From positions 23,543 through 87,542 of the forward strand of contig CAJPFJ010000024.1 in assembly GCA_905339155.1 (NCBI GenBank): DNA of 64,000 nt, read 5' to 3'. Positions within the stretch are counted from its first letter, which is position 1, and each line of letters starts with the position of its first letter. Below the pieces are notes generated by a model that had not been told where the DNA came from, searched no databases, and was given only the letters and a program-made list of their open reading frames with translations. Of the stretch, positions 53,735 to 63,540 are shown one piece after another. The stretch comes from Methanosarcinales archaeon. Its GTDB lineage: Archaea; Halobacteriota; Methanosarcinia; Methanosarcinales; Methanoperedenaceae. The position numbers and the translations under genes are program-made.

Positions 53735-55233
53735 TGTCCTATTCCTGCATGCTTGATCCCAAGTATGTCAAGTGTTTCCTGGCTCAATCCAACCCCCCGC
53801 AAACGTTCACGGCTTCCGCGCAGCGATTCGATTGCATTTATCCCGAGTGAACCCAGCACTTCCTGGATCTCATGACCCCATGCAGTAAGCAGGTTGCACA
53901 ACCTGTCTGCCCCTACTTCCGGATTCAGCCTGCGCACGAGTTCAGGTTTCTGGGTCGCAATACCCCATGCGCAGTTGCCCGTATAGCATTTCTGGCACAC
54001 GCGGCAGCCCAATGCAATAAGCGATGCTGTCCCTATGACACATGCATCCGCGCCAAGCGCAATAGCCTTAACGACATCCGCGCTTTGCCTGATGCTTCCA
54101 CCGACAAGGATAGAAGCGCGGTTGCGGATGCCTTCCTGTCTCAGTCGGTCATCCACTGCGGCAAGAGCCAGTTCTATAGGTATCCCTACATGGTCCCTGA
54201 TGATCATAGGGGCAGCTCCTGTTCCGCCCCTGAAGCCGTCTATCATTACTACATCAGCGCCCGCCCTGACAATACCGCTGGCAATGGCTGCTACATTGTG
54301 GACTGCTGCTATCTTGACAGATACGGGTTTCTTATAATCTGTGGTCTCTTTTATAGCGTATATCAATTGCGATAAGTCTTCAATTGAATATATATCATGA
54401 TGCGGCGCCGGGGAAAGTGCATCTGTGCCCACAGGTATCATGCGCGTCTTTGAGATATCCTCACCTACTTTCTCGCCAGGCAGGTGACCGCCAATTCCTG
54501 GTTTTGCGCCCTGCCCGATCTTGATCTCCACAAGAGCGCTGTTGTTCAGGTATTTGCTTGTTACACCGAACCGCCCTGATGCGACCTGGACGATAATACT
54601 GCCAGTATAACCCGCAAGGTCTTCATGCAGCCCTCCTTCACCTGTATTCATTAGCGTCCCCATGCGCTTTGCTGCCATTGCAAGTGACTTGTGGGCATTC
54701 AGGCTGATAGCGCCATAGGACATCGCCGCGAATACAATTGGAATATCCAGCTTCACCTGCGGCGCAAGTTCTGTCTTAAGGCTGATATTATCCCCATCAA
54801 ATTCAAGGGTCTCAGGTTTAGCGCCAAGATACGTGCGAAGCTCCATTGGTTCACGGAGAGGATCTATCGAGGGATTAGTCACCTGGCAGGCATCAATTAA
54901 CATGTGATCCCAGTAAATGGGATAGGGCAAAGGATTGCCCATGCCAGTCAATATGATACCGCCGCTATCAGCTTGTTTGAGAATATTTTTCCTTATCTCA
55001 GGCGACCAGTTATATCCGTCTTTGTAATCAAGAGGATTCTTAGTGATCGTGATAGCGCTTTCCGGACAGAATGTTGCGCACCTGTGGCAAGCTACACACA
55101 GCCTGTTATTGGTCGTGACCTTATCCTTGAATTCAATAGCGTTGAAACTGCAATTTATTACACAGCGTTTGCATTTTCGGCATCTTTCATGATCAACATT
55201 AATCTTGAATTCTGCCGGCAGTTGTGATTCCAT
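53731..55233 (-). CDS. gltB2: Archaeal glutamate synthase core (FMN domain) with N-terminal ferredoxin
   Basis: 500 residues from ATG 55233, whose first base is the last base of the upstream stop codon. Two [4Fe-4S] motifs open it (CRKCKRCVINC and CVACHRCATFC). The TIM barrel binds FMN: GEGGLHEDL, IKIGQGAKPGIGGHLPG, GADVVMIDGFRGGTGAAP. The Cys of the [3Fe-4S] site are in CRVCQKCYTGNCAWG. It converts 2-oxoglutarate plus ammonia to glutamate with reduced ferredoxin or another donor. Confidence 0.93.
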   Translation of the reverse strand: MESQLPAEFKINVDHERCRKCKRCVINCSFNAIEFKDKVTTNNRLCVACHRCATFCPESAITITKNPLDYKDGYNWSPEIRKNILKQADSGGIILTGMGNPLPYPIYWDHMLIDACQVTNPSIDPLREPMELRTYLGAKPETLEFDGDNISLKTELAPQVKLDIPIVFAAMSYGAISLNAHKSLAMAAKRMGTLMNTGEGGLHEDLAGYTGSIIVQVASGRFGVTSKYLNNSALVEIKIGQGAKPGIGGHLPGEKVGEDISKTRMIPVGTDALSPAPHHDIYSIEDLSQLIYAIKETTDYKKPVSVKIAAVHNVAAIASGIVRAGADVVMIDGFRGGTGAAPMIIRDHVGIPIELALAAVDDRLRQEGIRNRASILVGGSIRQSADVVKAIALGADACVIGTASLIALGCRVCQKCYTGNCAWGIATQKPELVRRLNPEVGADRLCNLLTAWGHEIQEVLGSLGINAIESLRGSRERLRGVGLSQETLDILGIKHAGIGQ

Positions 55234-56309
55234 TATTCCACCTCTGCCTTTAACGTACCAAAAACCGGTGTTCCTGCCCTGGGGCTCCAAACCTCATCAA
55301 GGTCTGGCGCGATTTCCCTTATTGCGGATTCCTCAGATGCCATGTAAAGCATATCGTCCTTTCGAGCTGCCGTCATGGGGCGAAGCTTGATCCTGTCGTT
55401 TAATCCGATCATGCCCCGGCTATGTCCAATGATTATGCTAAAAGGTCCATTTAATAGAGTGCTTCCATATACCTGCCTCAGGGCGATGGCTGCCTTCTTT
55501 TTCCCGGGTTCCATGCGGTCTATGTCTTTCCAGAATGGGGCTGCAAGCGCTTTTGCTGCGGTTTCAACCGGAAGCTTATGCTTTCTTACGAGTAGGTCGA
55601 ATAGGTAAGCGATAACTTCGGTATCAGTTCTTAATTCAAGCCTGTACCCGAACATCTCAAGATAGCGCTTGTTGATCCCATAAGAGGATATTTCACCATT
55701 ATGTACTACAGACCAGTCAAGAAGGGTGAAAGGGTGAGCGCCTCCCCACCAACCAGGTGTGTTCGTGGGAAACCTGCCGTGGGATGTCCATATATAAGCG
55801 CTGTAATCCTCCAGTTTGTAAAACTTTCCGATATCTTCAGGAAAGCCAACACCCTTAAAAGCACCCATGTTCATGCCGCTTGATGCCACAAAAGCCCCGT
55901 CTATCTCAGAATGTATCTTCATTACTGTTTTTGTGACATAGTCTCTCTCTGAAAGGAATTCAAGTTTATTCTCAGGCACCTCAAGAAAATATCTCCAAAG
56001 AATAGGGGGATCACATACGCCATTTTGCCTTTGCGTGGGTATGACTTCATCCTTATCAACGTTGAAGTGATCCTTGAAGAATTCTTCAGTATTCTGTTTA
56101 GCCTGCACATTATCAAACATCATGTGAAAAGCGTACATGTCTTTTCTTTTTGGATAAATACCATAGGCTGCAAACCCCCCGCCAAGACCGTTTGAACGGT
56201 CGTGCATGCAGGCAATTGATCGGATAATCACTTTGCCGCCAATGCGTCTTCCATCTTCGCTCATCAATCCTGATATCGCACATCCGGACGGTATTCCATC
56301 AGACTTCAT
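55233..56309 (-). CDS. gltB1: Archaeal glutamate synthase, glutamine amidotransferase subunit
   Basis: 358 residues. Class II (Ntn) amidotransferase. The ATG at 56309 follows GGAGAAGAAA; earlier Met codons lie further inside the upstream gene. The likely nucleophile is Cys10 (IPSGCAISGL), which implies removal of a short N-terminal peptide. RFPTNTPGWWGGAHPF and VVHNGEISSYG form the glutamine site. It releases ammonia for the synthase core. The first bases overlap the end of the hdrBC fusion by 11 nt. Confidence 0.92.
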   Translation of the reverse strand: MKSDGIPSGCAISGLMSEDGRRIGGKVIIRSIACMHDRSNGLGGGFAAYGIYPKRKDMYAFHMMFDNVQAKQNTEEFFKDHFNVDKDEVIPTQRQNGVCDPPILWRYFLEVPENKLEFLSERDYVTKTVMKIHSEIDGAFVASSGMNMGAFKGVGFPEDIGKFYKLEDYSAYIWTSHGRFPTNTPGWWGGAHPFTLLDWSVVHNGEISSYGINKRYLEMFGYRLELRTDTEVIAYLFDLLVRKHKLPVETAAKALAAPFWKDIDRMEPGKKKAAIALRQVYGSTLLNGPFSIIIGHSRGMIGLNDRIKLRPMTAARKDDMLYMASEESAIREIAPDLDEVWSPRAGTPVFGTLKAEVE

Positions 56310-57639
56310 TTTCTTCTCCATTATTATCAATATGATCAAGTAATTTCTTCAATTCTTCTCCCCCGCTCTTTGGTGACTCTTTTAGTTTGAGTTTTTTTCG
56401 CACGGATGAGGGCTCACCAAGTCTTCCATCTTTTTTAAACATCTCGATACTCGCAATAAAGGCTTTAGGCCCTTTCCCTTTTTCAATAGCCATATGCTTT
56501 AGTTTGTCAAATATCTTATTCATTCCCATTTTCTGAGGACAGAGTTCATAACATGTATAACAGTCAACACACCGCCATATGCTATGTGATTCTATTACTG
56601 CCTCAAGTTCACCTGAAAGCAATCTTCCAATTATTTCATTCGGATTGAAATCCGGATTTACCTTTACAACCGGGCAGTCATTAACACAGGCTGCGCACTC
56701 GTAACACTTGCGCATGGAGCCCAGGTCGAAAATCTCTTTTAATGTCTTTAGATAATTATATTTTGAATCCCATTTCGCCAGGAATCCTGCTGTATCGATC
56801 CTGTGCATGTCCAATCCGAGTTCCCCGGTTGAAAAACCCATGGCAAGACCGAGCAACTCAGGATAAAATAGAATTGGAACGTTCAGTTTTTCGCCTGTTT
56901 TTTGCATCATATATTGGCGTGAATCGTATTGCATGAAGCATGAAGGGCAGGTTAGTGAGATCGCATCTGCTTTTTTTGTTACTTCCATCAGTTTCATTCG
57001 TGCCAGGGCTGTTGCTTCTTCCGGTTCATCCGCGGTGTTAAGATTGCCGCCACAGCACAACATTTTTGTTTCATATTCGATACTCTTTGCCCCGAGCGCC
57101 TCTATAAGTGCATCGAATTTTTTTGGTTTGTTCGGATCATCAAAGAAAATGGAAGAACTGGGACGCAGCATGTGGCAGCCATGATGGGTGGCAATTTTCA
57201 TACCATCGAAGGATTTTGTGATGTTCTGTTTTATTTTCGGGATTCCAATTTCATCATGAAGGACTTCAACAAGATGTTTCACCTTGATCGTTCCACTATA
57301 TTCCAGTCCTTCCAAAGCAAGAATTGCATTTACTTTATCCCTTATTTTGTGATTTACATGCATTTCGCTTTCCACTGATTTTAATGTGCTGTAACAACCA
57401 TTGCACGGGACCAGAAGGTCATGGCCTGCTTTTTGCGCAATACATAGATTTCTGGCTGCCGTTACGTACCAGGCCATATCTCCGATCGGTTTTATGATGC
57501 TTTTTGTAGGGCAGCATGTGGCCCCTTCAAGATCGTGAAGAACACAACCCAGCTTGGAAAAAACGAGTCTGGTTGATTTTTCCATGAAGGGAAAACGTGC
57601 GGGGATGATACAACCTAAGAATAAAGTATATTCGGGCAT
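56299..57639 (-). CDS. HdrB-HdrC fusion, first gene of the glutamate synthase operon
   Basis: 446 residues. Residues 1-290 are HdrB-like with two CCG motifs: LGCIIP, ATCCPTKS, PCNGCYST, then HHGCHMLRP, LCCGGN, CPSCFMQ. Residues 310-400 are HdrC-like with two [4Fe-4S] motifs: CYECAACVNDCPV and CVDCYTCYELCPQ. The order B-C is reversed against separate hdrC-hdrB genes. No HdrA is in this operon, but hdrCBA starts divergently 134 nt away. It may deliver electrons to glutamate synthase or take them from a thiol pool; this is inference from gene order. Confidence 0.9.
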   Translation of the reverse strand: MPEYTLFLGCIIPARFPFMEKSTRLVFSKLGCVLHDLEGATCCPTKSIIKPIGDMAWYVTAARNLCIAQKAGHDLLVPCNGCYSTLKSVESEMHVNHKIRDKVNAILALEGLEYSGTIKVKHLVEVLHDEIGIPKIKQNITKSFDGMKIATHHGCHMLRPSSSIFFDDPNKPKKFDALIEALGAKSIEYETKMLCCGGNLNTADEPEEATALARMKLMEVTKKADAISLTCPSCFMQYDSRQYMMQKTGEKLNVPILFYPELLGLAMGFSTGELGLDMHRIDTAGFLAKWDSKYNYLKTLKEIFDLGSMRKCYECAACVNDCPVVKVNPDFNPNEIIGRLLSGELEAVIESHSIWRCVDCYTCYELCPQKMGMNKIFDKLKHMAIEKGKGPKAFIASIEMFKKDGRLGEPSSVRKKLKLKESPKSGGEELKKLLDHIDNNGEENEV

Positions 57640-57773
57640 TTTTTTCCTCTATTAAGGGAATCCGACTATCACCCTACCACTATTTAAAGTTTCCTATGCC
57701 ACATTAATGTTATCTGTTGATAAAGTTTATATGGTATTAGCTCTTCATCTGTTTTCCCCTCTGGGAGATATAT

Positions 57774-58424
57774 ATGAAAAAAGAACCATTAAGTCCGGAA
57801 TCAAGAGACTCTGCTTTCAAAGAGCAGGTCTTAAAGACACCTGCCGGAGAAAAGATCCAAACCTGCATGCAATGTGGAATATGTGTGGGTTCCTGTCCTG
57901 TTAGCCACGAAATGGATCATTCCCCGCGCGAGCTGGTACGCATGGTGCAGCTTGGCTTGAAGAGGGAAGTGCTCTCAAGCAACACGATATGGATATGCAC
58001 AACGTGCTTCTCATGCTCTGTCCGATGTCCGAGGGGCATTCATCCTACTGAACTTATGGAAATGTTAAAACCAATAGCTATAGCCGAAGGGATAAAGAAC
58101 AAGAATATAAAGTTCGATAATGTTTTTTCAGATGTAATTAAGAATAACGGAAGAGCATCTGAATTCCTGTTGATCTCCAAATACAGCCTGACAGAGCCTG
58201 GAATGATAAAGCAGCTCCCATTTGGGCTATCAATGATGGCAAAAGGAAAAATTCCTCTATCAATCGACAGGATGGAAAATACCAGGGAACTGGATGCAAT
58301 TTTTAAACTTGGAGAAAAAACCTGGGAACCGAAGAAAGAAAGCAAAGAGACTGAAGAAAAAGATAAACAGCCTGAACAGAATAAACCTGGAGATACCGAA
58401 TTAGCAGAAGGGGCTAAAAAATGA
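57774..58424 (+). CDS. hdrC: HdrC-like subunit
   Basis: 216 residues. The two cluster motifs are CMQCGICVGSCPVS (about 34-47) and CTTCFSCSVRCPRG (about 74-87). A Lys/Glu-rich tail (about 180-216) is longer than in usual HdrC. First gene of hdrCBA; the last bases overlap hdrB (ATGA). The TATA region at about 57722-57735 lies in the divergent gap. Confidence 0.92.
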   Translation: MKKEPLSPESRDSAFKEQVLKTPAGEKIQTCMQCGICVGSCPVSHEMDHSPRELVRMVQLGLKREVLSSNTIWICTTCFSCSVRCPRGIHPTELMEMLKPIAIAEGIKNKNIKFDNVFSDVIKNNGRASEFLLISKYSLTEPGMIKQLPFGLSMMAKGKIPLSIDRMENTRELDAIFKLGEKTWEPKKESKETEEKDKQPEQNKPGDTELAEGAKK

Positions 58425-59266
58425 AATATTCATATTATCCCGGATGCGCGCAGCATGGAACCGCGGTCGACTATCGCATTTCCGTAGAAGCTGTATTTGG
58501 CCGCCTTGGCATTGAGCTGGAAGAAATAAAGAACTGGAACTGCTGCGGTGCTTTGCATGTGCCTGATAGAACGGTAAAGACCGCACTGGGCGCAAGAACG
58601 CTTGCATCCGCTAAAGGGCTTGATATGGCAACACCCTGCAACCTGTGCTATTCAAACCTCATGCGTACAAATACCGCACTCCAGGACAACGTTCTTAGAA
58701 CGATGGTTAATGAAGCGCTCACCGAAAAATATGACGGCAATACAAAACCAAAACATCTCCTCGAAGTGATCGTAAAAGATCTTGGATTGCCAAAACTCAT
58801 GGAATTTGTTAAACAACCTCTCAAGATCAAAGCTGTTCCTTATTATGGCTGTCTCCTGACACGCCCCGAAAACAATTTTGATAGTCCTGAGGATCCAAAA
58901 TCACTCGACAATCTAATATCAAGCCTTGGAGCCGAGCCTGTAAAGTATTATTATAAAACCAAATGCTGCGGAGGCCCGATATTGATAACGAATGAAGACC
59001 TTGCCCTGGGTCTGGCAAAAGAATTGCTGGCAATGGCAAAAGAAACAGGCGCAGATTGCATTGTTGTTACATGCCCCATGTGCCATCTTCAGCTAGATGC
59101 AAAACAAAAAGCAGTGGAAGCAAAATTTAATATCAAGATCGATCTGCCAATTATTTATTTCACGCAGCTTATGGGACTTGCCCTGGGTTTTGACCCGAAG
59201 GAACTGGGGCTTTCCCGGCATCTTGTTCCGACTGATAAATTGATCAAGAAAATTGGGGGCAAATAA
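58421..59266 (+). CDS. hdrB: HdrB-like subunit
   Basis: 281 residues. First CCG motif: YPGCAQHG, NWNCCGALH, PCNLCYSN. Second: YYGCLLTRP, TKCCGGPIL, CPMCHLQ. All nine or ten cluster cysteines expected for the non-cubane clusters seem present. It reduces or forms disulfides such as CoM-S-S-CoB. It overlaps hdrA by one base (TAATGA). Confidence 0.93.
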   Translation: MKYSYYPGCAQHGTAVDYRISVEAVFGRLGIELEEIKNWNCCGALHVPDRTVKTALGARTLASAKGLDMATPCNLCYSNLMRTNTALQDNVLRTMVNEALTEKYDGNTKPKHLLEVIVKDLGLPKLMEFVKQPLKIKAVPYYGCLLTRPENNFDSPEDPKSLDNLISSLGAEPVKYYYKTKCCGGPILITNEDLALGLAKELLAMAKETGADCIVVTCPMCHLQLDAKQKAVEAKFNIKIDLPIIYFTQLMGLALGFDPKELGLSRHLVPTDKLIKKIGGK

Positions 59267-61566
59267 TGACAGAAAATGCAAGAAAAGAGGCATCCAGGAT
59301 CGGCGTGTACCTTTGCAGGTGCGGAGGTAATATCGGTGATGTTGTTGACCTCCAGGCAGTTGCGGATAAGCTCAAAGAAGATAAAAATGTAACTGTAAAT
59401 ATCCAGGATTACCTGTGCAGCAGCGTTGGCCAGGATAAGATAAAAAATGATATAGAGAAGGGGAAAATTGACCGTGTTGTTATAGGATCATGCTCGCCCA
59501 AGCTGCATCTTGAAACTTTCAGGGGGATGGTAAAAACTGCGGGACTTAATCCCAATCTCCTTGAAATAACAAATATCCGGGAACAGGCAAGCTGGGTACA
59601 CGATAAGGACAGTAAGGAAAGCGTGAATTCAAAGATCAAAGGCTTGATCAAAGGCGCCGCCGCTCGCATGGGTTCAATAGAGCCGCTAACACCTCTTTCA
59701 AAGGAACTTGTGAACAGGACGCTTGTTGTTGGCGGCGGGATCGCCGGAATAACAACGGCACTTGAGCTTGCTGATTCCCATGAAGTGATATTAATAGAAA
59801 AGCTGCCATATCTTGGCGGGCACATGATCGGCCTTTCAAAGACATTCCCCACGCTTGACTGCTCCCAGTGCATTCTCACCCCAAAAATGGTTGCCGTTCA
59901 CAATAATCCCGGGATCACCATGTTCACACAGACCGAAGTTGCAAATGTCCATGGAAGCCCTGGAGATTATTCCATTACCCTGAAACACAGCCCGCGGTAT
60001 GTGGATATCAAGAAATGTATAAACTGCGGCGCCTGCGCCAGGAAATGCCCGACAGGTGCAATATTTCTTCCATTTGCCCAGGCTGTCCCGCAGGCATACA
60101 TGATCGATATGTCAAAATGCAAGAACTGCGGCGTATGTGTGAAGGTATGCCCCCGCGATGCGATCAATCTTGAGGCAAAGGAAGAAACAAGCACTATTTC
60201 AGTGGGCGCCGTTGCGATCGCGACCGGATTTGAACCTATTGACCCATCGTTTATTGAAGAATATAATTATCCATCCCCAAACATCCTCACAGCTGTTGAA
60301 TTTGAGGAAATGTTATCTGCAAAGAGCAAAACCGGAATGAGGTTACAGAAAGCTGACGGGACTTTCCCGAACCGGGTCGCTTTCGTGCTTTGCGCAGGAA
60401 GCAGGGATTTTACCGGTAAGGGGAGAAAACACTGCTCCAAAGTCTGCTGTATCTATTCGCAGAAGCAGGCGCAGCTTGTGAAAAAGATGAAAGAGGATGC
60501 AGAAGCCTGGATTTTCTATATCGATATGCGTTCAGCAGGACGGAGGTTTGAAGAATTCTATCACCACACGCAAGAAAAAGGCGTTAATTATGTGCGCGGA
60601 AAAGTAGCTGAAATAATCCCAAAAACCGATGGCTCTCTCATGGTTCAGTATGAAGATACCAACCTTGGCAGGAAAGGACGGGAAATATTTGATATGGTGG
60701 TGCTGTGCCCGGCTCTAATCCCCTCAACAGGCACAAAAGAAATTGCTGATAAGCTTGGCGTCTCTCTTGGCGATGACGGTTTTATTGAAGAAAAGCATGT
60801 CAAGCTTGACCCTGTAAATACACTTAACCAGTCGGTATTTGCAGCAGGCTGCGTGCTTGGCCCCAAGGATATCCATGATTCTGTTACGGAAGGAATAAGC
60901 GCCGCCCATAAAGTTTCCCAGTTCCTCGGAAAAGGTATGATCCTTATCCCGCCTGAGAAGCCACTGATACTTGAATGCAACGGCTGCGGGGATTGCGTGA
61001 AGGCCTGCCCATATAATGCGCTTGCACTTGTGGGAGGAAAAGCGGCACTTTCGCCTCTTGCCTGCACAGGCTGTGGAATCTGCGTGCCAGCCTGCCCAAT
61101 AAAAGGTATCGAGATACGAAATTTTACACGCGACCAGTTAAAGGCGCAGCTGCAAGGGATCCTGGGCGAAGCTCCCGGAGTGATCGTTTTCATCGACCCA
61201 TATGCATATGCAGCGGCTGATATTGCCGGAGTTAACCGGAAACAATACTCCTCTCTTATCATGTTCGTGAGCGTTCCTTCCATCCACATTCTCGACGGCG
61301 ATGTGGTCAATACAGCTTTTGAATACGGCGCAATGGGCGTTATGCTCATCGAGGGAACGACTGATGAAAAACTCACATCGCGCTCTGACGAGCTATATAA
61401 GAAGCTCAAGAAAGATACGCGAAAGCACAAAAAGCCGTTGCGGTATTCGCATATCGAGACCGCGCAGTATGAAAAACTGACAGACCTTTTGAATGTGTTC
61501 GCTTCACAGGCCGGGAAGAAAAGCAGGAAGGTAAAAGGAGAAAATCTTGACGCACAGGAGGAGTAA
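59266..61566 (+). CDS. hdrA: HdrA fused to an MvhD-like C-terminal domain without cysteines
   Basis: 766 residues. The N-terminal part has LCRCGGNIG; FAD binding is VVGGGIAGITTALEL (about 149-163) and EKLPYLGGHM. Ferredoxin motifs are CINCGACARKCP, CKNCGVCVKVCP, then CNGCGDCVKACP and CTGCGICVPACP. The last 140 residues align by eye with MvhD, the link between hydrogenase or F420-dependent modules and HdrA, but where MvhD has CCxWCSYAGAD this has FIDPYAYAAADIAG, and the other ligand cysteines are gone too. HdrA bifurcates electrons at its flavin. The fused tail resembles HdrA2 of Methanosarcina in layout only. Confidence 0.9.
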   Translation: MTENARKEASRIGVYLCRCGGNIGDVVDLQAVADKLKEDKNVTVNIQDYLCSSVGQDKIKNDIEKGKIDRVVIGSCSPKLHLETFRGMVKTAGLNPNLLEITNIREQASWVHDKDSKESVNSKIKGLIKGAAARMGSIEPLTPLSKELVNRTLVVGGGIAGITTALELADSHEVILIEKLPYLGGHMIGLSKTFPTLDCSQCILTPKMVAVHNNPGITMFTQTEVANVHGSPGDYSITLKHSPRYVDIKKCINCGACARKCPTGAIFLPFAQAVPQAYMIDMSKCKNCGVCVKVCPRDAINLEAKEETSTISVGAVAIATGFEPIDPSFIEEYNYPSPNILTAVEFEEMLSAKSKTGMRLQKADGTFPNRVAFVLCAGSRDFTGKGRKHCSKVCCIYSQKQAQLVKKMKEDAEAWIFYIDMRSAGRRFEEFYHHTQEKGVNYVRGKVAEIIPKTDGSLMVQYEDTNLGRKGREIFDMVVLCPALIPSTGTKEIADKLGVSLGDDGFIEEKHVKLDPVNTLNQSVFAAGCVLGPKDIHDSVTEGISAAHKVSQFLGKGMILIPPEKPLILECNGCGDCVKACPYNALALVGGKAALSPLACTGCGICVPACPIKGIEIRNFTRDQLKAQLQGILGEAPGVIVFIDPYAYAAADIAGVNRKQYSSLIMFVSVPSIHILDGDVVNTAFEYGAMGVMLIEGTTDEKLTSRSDELYKKLKKDTRKHKKPLRYSHIETAQYEKLTDLLNVFASQAGKKSRKVKGENLDAQEE

Positions 61567-61584
61567 AGAGGCATTTGATAAAAA

Positions 61585-62103
61585 ATGTCTTTTCCAATCA
61601 TTTTTTTCCTGAGTTTTCTTGCAGGTTCATTGGTTAAACTGACTGATGATATTGAAGATAAAAACCTTGGTATTCATCGTCTTTACGCGATACCCACTGG
61701 CCTGGCATACGGATTTGTAATGGGAAATTTAATGCTTATCGATATTGATGTATCTTTTCTTTTTGGAGGTATCGTACTTGGTTGTCTTCTGACAGGTAAG
61801 ATTGATAGCAGGGGTCATTATTCAGGTATGGGCGCAATTCTCACCATGGTTTTTTTATTTGGTGTGAAACTCTCCCCTCTGGTATTGCTTATTACGACAT
61901 TAGCAGCACTTGATGAGATAAGAGACCTAATCTATATTCCTAAATCCATGGATTTTATCTTTGACTATAGATTAATCCTCAAAATAGGGGTATTGATACT
62001 GGTTATTTTGAAAATTATCGGACTGAATGCTTTGATAGCTCTTTTTGCATTCGATATAGCGTATATTTTGACGGACAGAATAATCCGGAGAGTTTTCACA
62101 TGA
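61585..62103 (+). CDS. Membrane protein, unknown function
   Basis: 172 residues with about five helices. LVKLTDDIEDKNLGIHR after helix 1 and TLAALDEIRDLIYIPK before the last helices are acidic loops of the kind used for metal-phosphate binding in lipid enzymes, but no family is recognised. The stop overlaps the next gene start (ATGA), and that gene is a geranylgeranyl-reductase-like flavoprotein, so a role in isoprenoid lipids is possible. Confidence 0.7.
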   Translation: MSFPIIFFLSFLAGSLVKLTDDIEDKNLGIHRLYAIPTGLAYGFVMGNLMLIDIDVSFLFGGIVLGCLLTGKIDSRGHYSGMGAILTMVFLFGVKLSPLVLLITTLAALDEIRDLIYIPKSMDFIFDYRLILKIGVLILVILKIIGLNALIALFAFDIAYILTDRIIRRVFT

Positions 62104-63137
62104 AATACGATTGTATAGTGATCGGCGCCGGACCTGCAGGTTCTGCATCAGCTTTAAAACTATCTTCTCTTGGTTACAAGACTCTCATAATAGACCCGTG
62201 TGATACAAAAAAGGTATGCGCAGGAATCCTGACAGCTCAGTATGTCAAGAGATATGGGATAAATCATGATTTTGTCGAGAAGGAGTTAAAAGGCACCAGG
62301 ATTTCATTTTGTGATATCCATGCGCAAATATCATACAGGAAGGCAGTTGAGTACTCGATAAACCGTGAATCATTTGATCTTTTTAATCTTAATGAAGCAC
62401 TTATTGATGGATCTGAGCTAAGAAAAGAAAGAGTATCGTCGATAGAGGAAAAGGGGGCCCACATAATGATCAGAACAAATAAAGGATCTATTACTGCGGA
62501 TTATGCTATTATTGCATCAGGCATATCAGACTTAAGCAAACTTTACGGAGGTACAAGAAAGTATGCCTTTTGTGTTCAACAGAAAAAATATGTAGAACCT
62601 GATAACTATTATGAGATCGATCTACAGCCAGGGGTTTATTCATGGGTCGCTCCTAAAAAAAATCATGTGCTCACAGGCAGTTCGTCATTAGCAGGTTTCC
62701 CCGATATCCCGGGGGAAAAGGGTCTCATCCCGCTTGGACCAGTTAAAAAAACGTTTTCTAAAAGATTTCTCTTAGCAGGAGATGCTGCAGGATTTGTTTC
62801 ACCATTCGAAGGTGAGGGCCTGTACTATTCCAGGCGTTCGGGAGAAATAGCTGCAGAAATCCTGTCAGATGCAGCGTCAGGCAAAAATACGCTAAATGAT
62901 TATCAGGTCCGGTGGAAAAAAGAATTTGACTTCTCAGGACTCACTATGATATCTTACTTGATATCGGACAGGAGGATTTTGGAAGCTTTTGTCAGGTCGA
63001 CCCGCGATAGCGAAGAATTCAATAATTTCGTGGAAAATATCCTGACAGGGGAAAATAAAAAAATCAAGATACAAGAAATTGGTTTATTGATAAAGATGCT
63101 GTCAAAAATAAAAGGGTTACTACCTAAGGAAAAATAA
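62100..63137 (+). CDS. Geranylgeranyl reductase-family FAD protein
   Basis: 345 residues. The FAD-binding start is CIVIGAGPAGSASALKLSSLG (given as GxGxxG at 8-13), then IDPCDTKKVCAGIL and the second FAD motif LLAGDAAGFVSPFEGEGLYY. The family includes enzymes that saturate archaeal lipid side chains and other isoprenoids. Length is near the usual 350-400. The pairing with the overlapping membrane gene is noted there. Confidence 0.88.
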   Translation: MKYDCIVIGAGPAGSASALKLSSLGYKTLIIDPCDTKKVCAGILTAQYVKRYGINHDFVEKELKGTRISFCDIHAQISYRKAVEYSINRESFDLFNLNEALIDGSELRKERVSSIEEKGAHIMIRTNKGSITADYAIIASGISDLSKLYGGTRKYAFCVQQKKYVEPDNYYEIDLQPGVYSWVAPKKNHVLTGSSSLAGFPDIPGEKGLIPLGPVKKTFSKRFLLAGDAAGFVSPFEGEGLYYSRRSGEIAAEILSDAASGKNTLNDYQVRWKKEFDFSGLTMISYLISDRRILEAFVRSTRDSEEFNNFVENILTGENKKIKIQEIGLLIKMLSKIKGLLPKEK

Positions 63138-63141
63138 TTTT

Positions 63142-63531
63142 TTAGATTTTGTTGTCAGAAGTTAGGAGTTGGGTGAATTTAGCAAGTTTTTCACTGAGAA
63201 CTTTGTTCTGTTCAAGTGCAAGTTGTTCAATGGCATGAGTGACACATACTTTTAGGAAATCCACAAGTTCAGAAGTAAATCGCATATATCAGCTGCTTTC
63301 GGCTATTTCCTTCCTGGATGCTTTCTCATACTTCCGCTTCATATTTGCAAGATTTCGCGGAAGATGAGCACCGAAACTAAAGACAAGAGTCCAGAGCATT
63401 ACGAAGGCTTCTATTTTTCTCTCTCTTTTTATCAGGCCAGTTTCCTTTGCTGCATTTCTTAACCATAACGTGTGCGATGATGAGACTAATATAGGAACAA
63501 CTTGTATAGTAGCATGTTTTAACTCGTGGGG
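63142..63531 (-). pseudogene. Fragment of an IS4-family-like transposase gene
   Basis: The minus strand reads LWLRNAAKETGLIKRERKIE, then AFVMLWTLVFSFGAHLPRNL and KRKYEKASRKEIAESS, an in-frame TGA (63289-63291), and RFTSELVDFLKVCVTHAIEQ up to TAA at 63142. This resembles the N-terminal 130 residues of IS4-type transposases of methanogens. There is no start codon, a stop interrupts it and the catalytic part is absent. The family call is from memory. Confidence 0.65.
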
Positions 63532-63540
63532 TCAAGGGGT

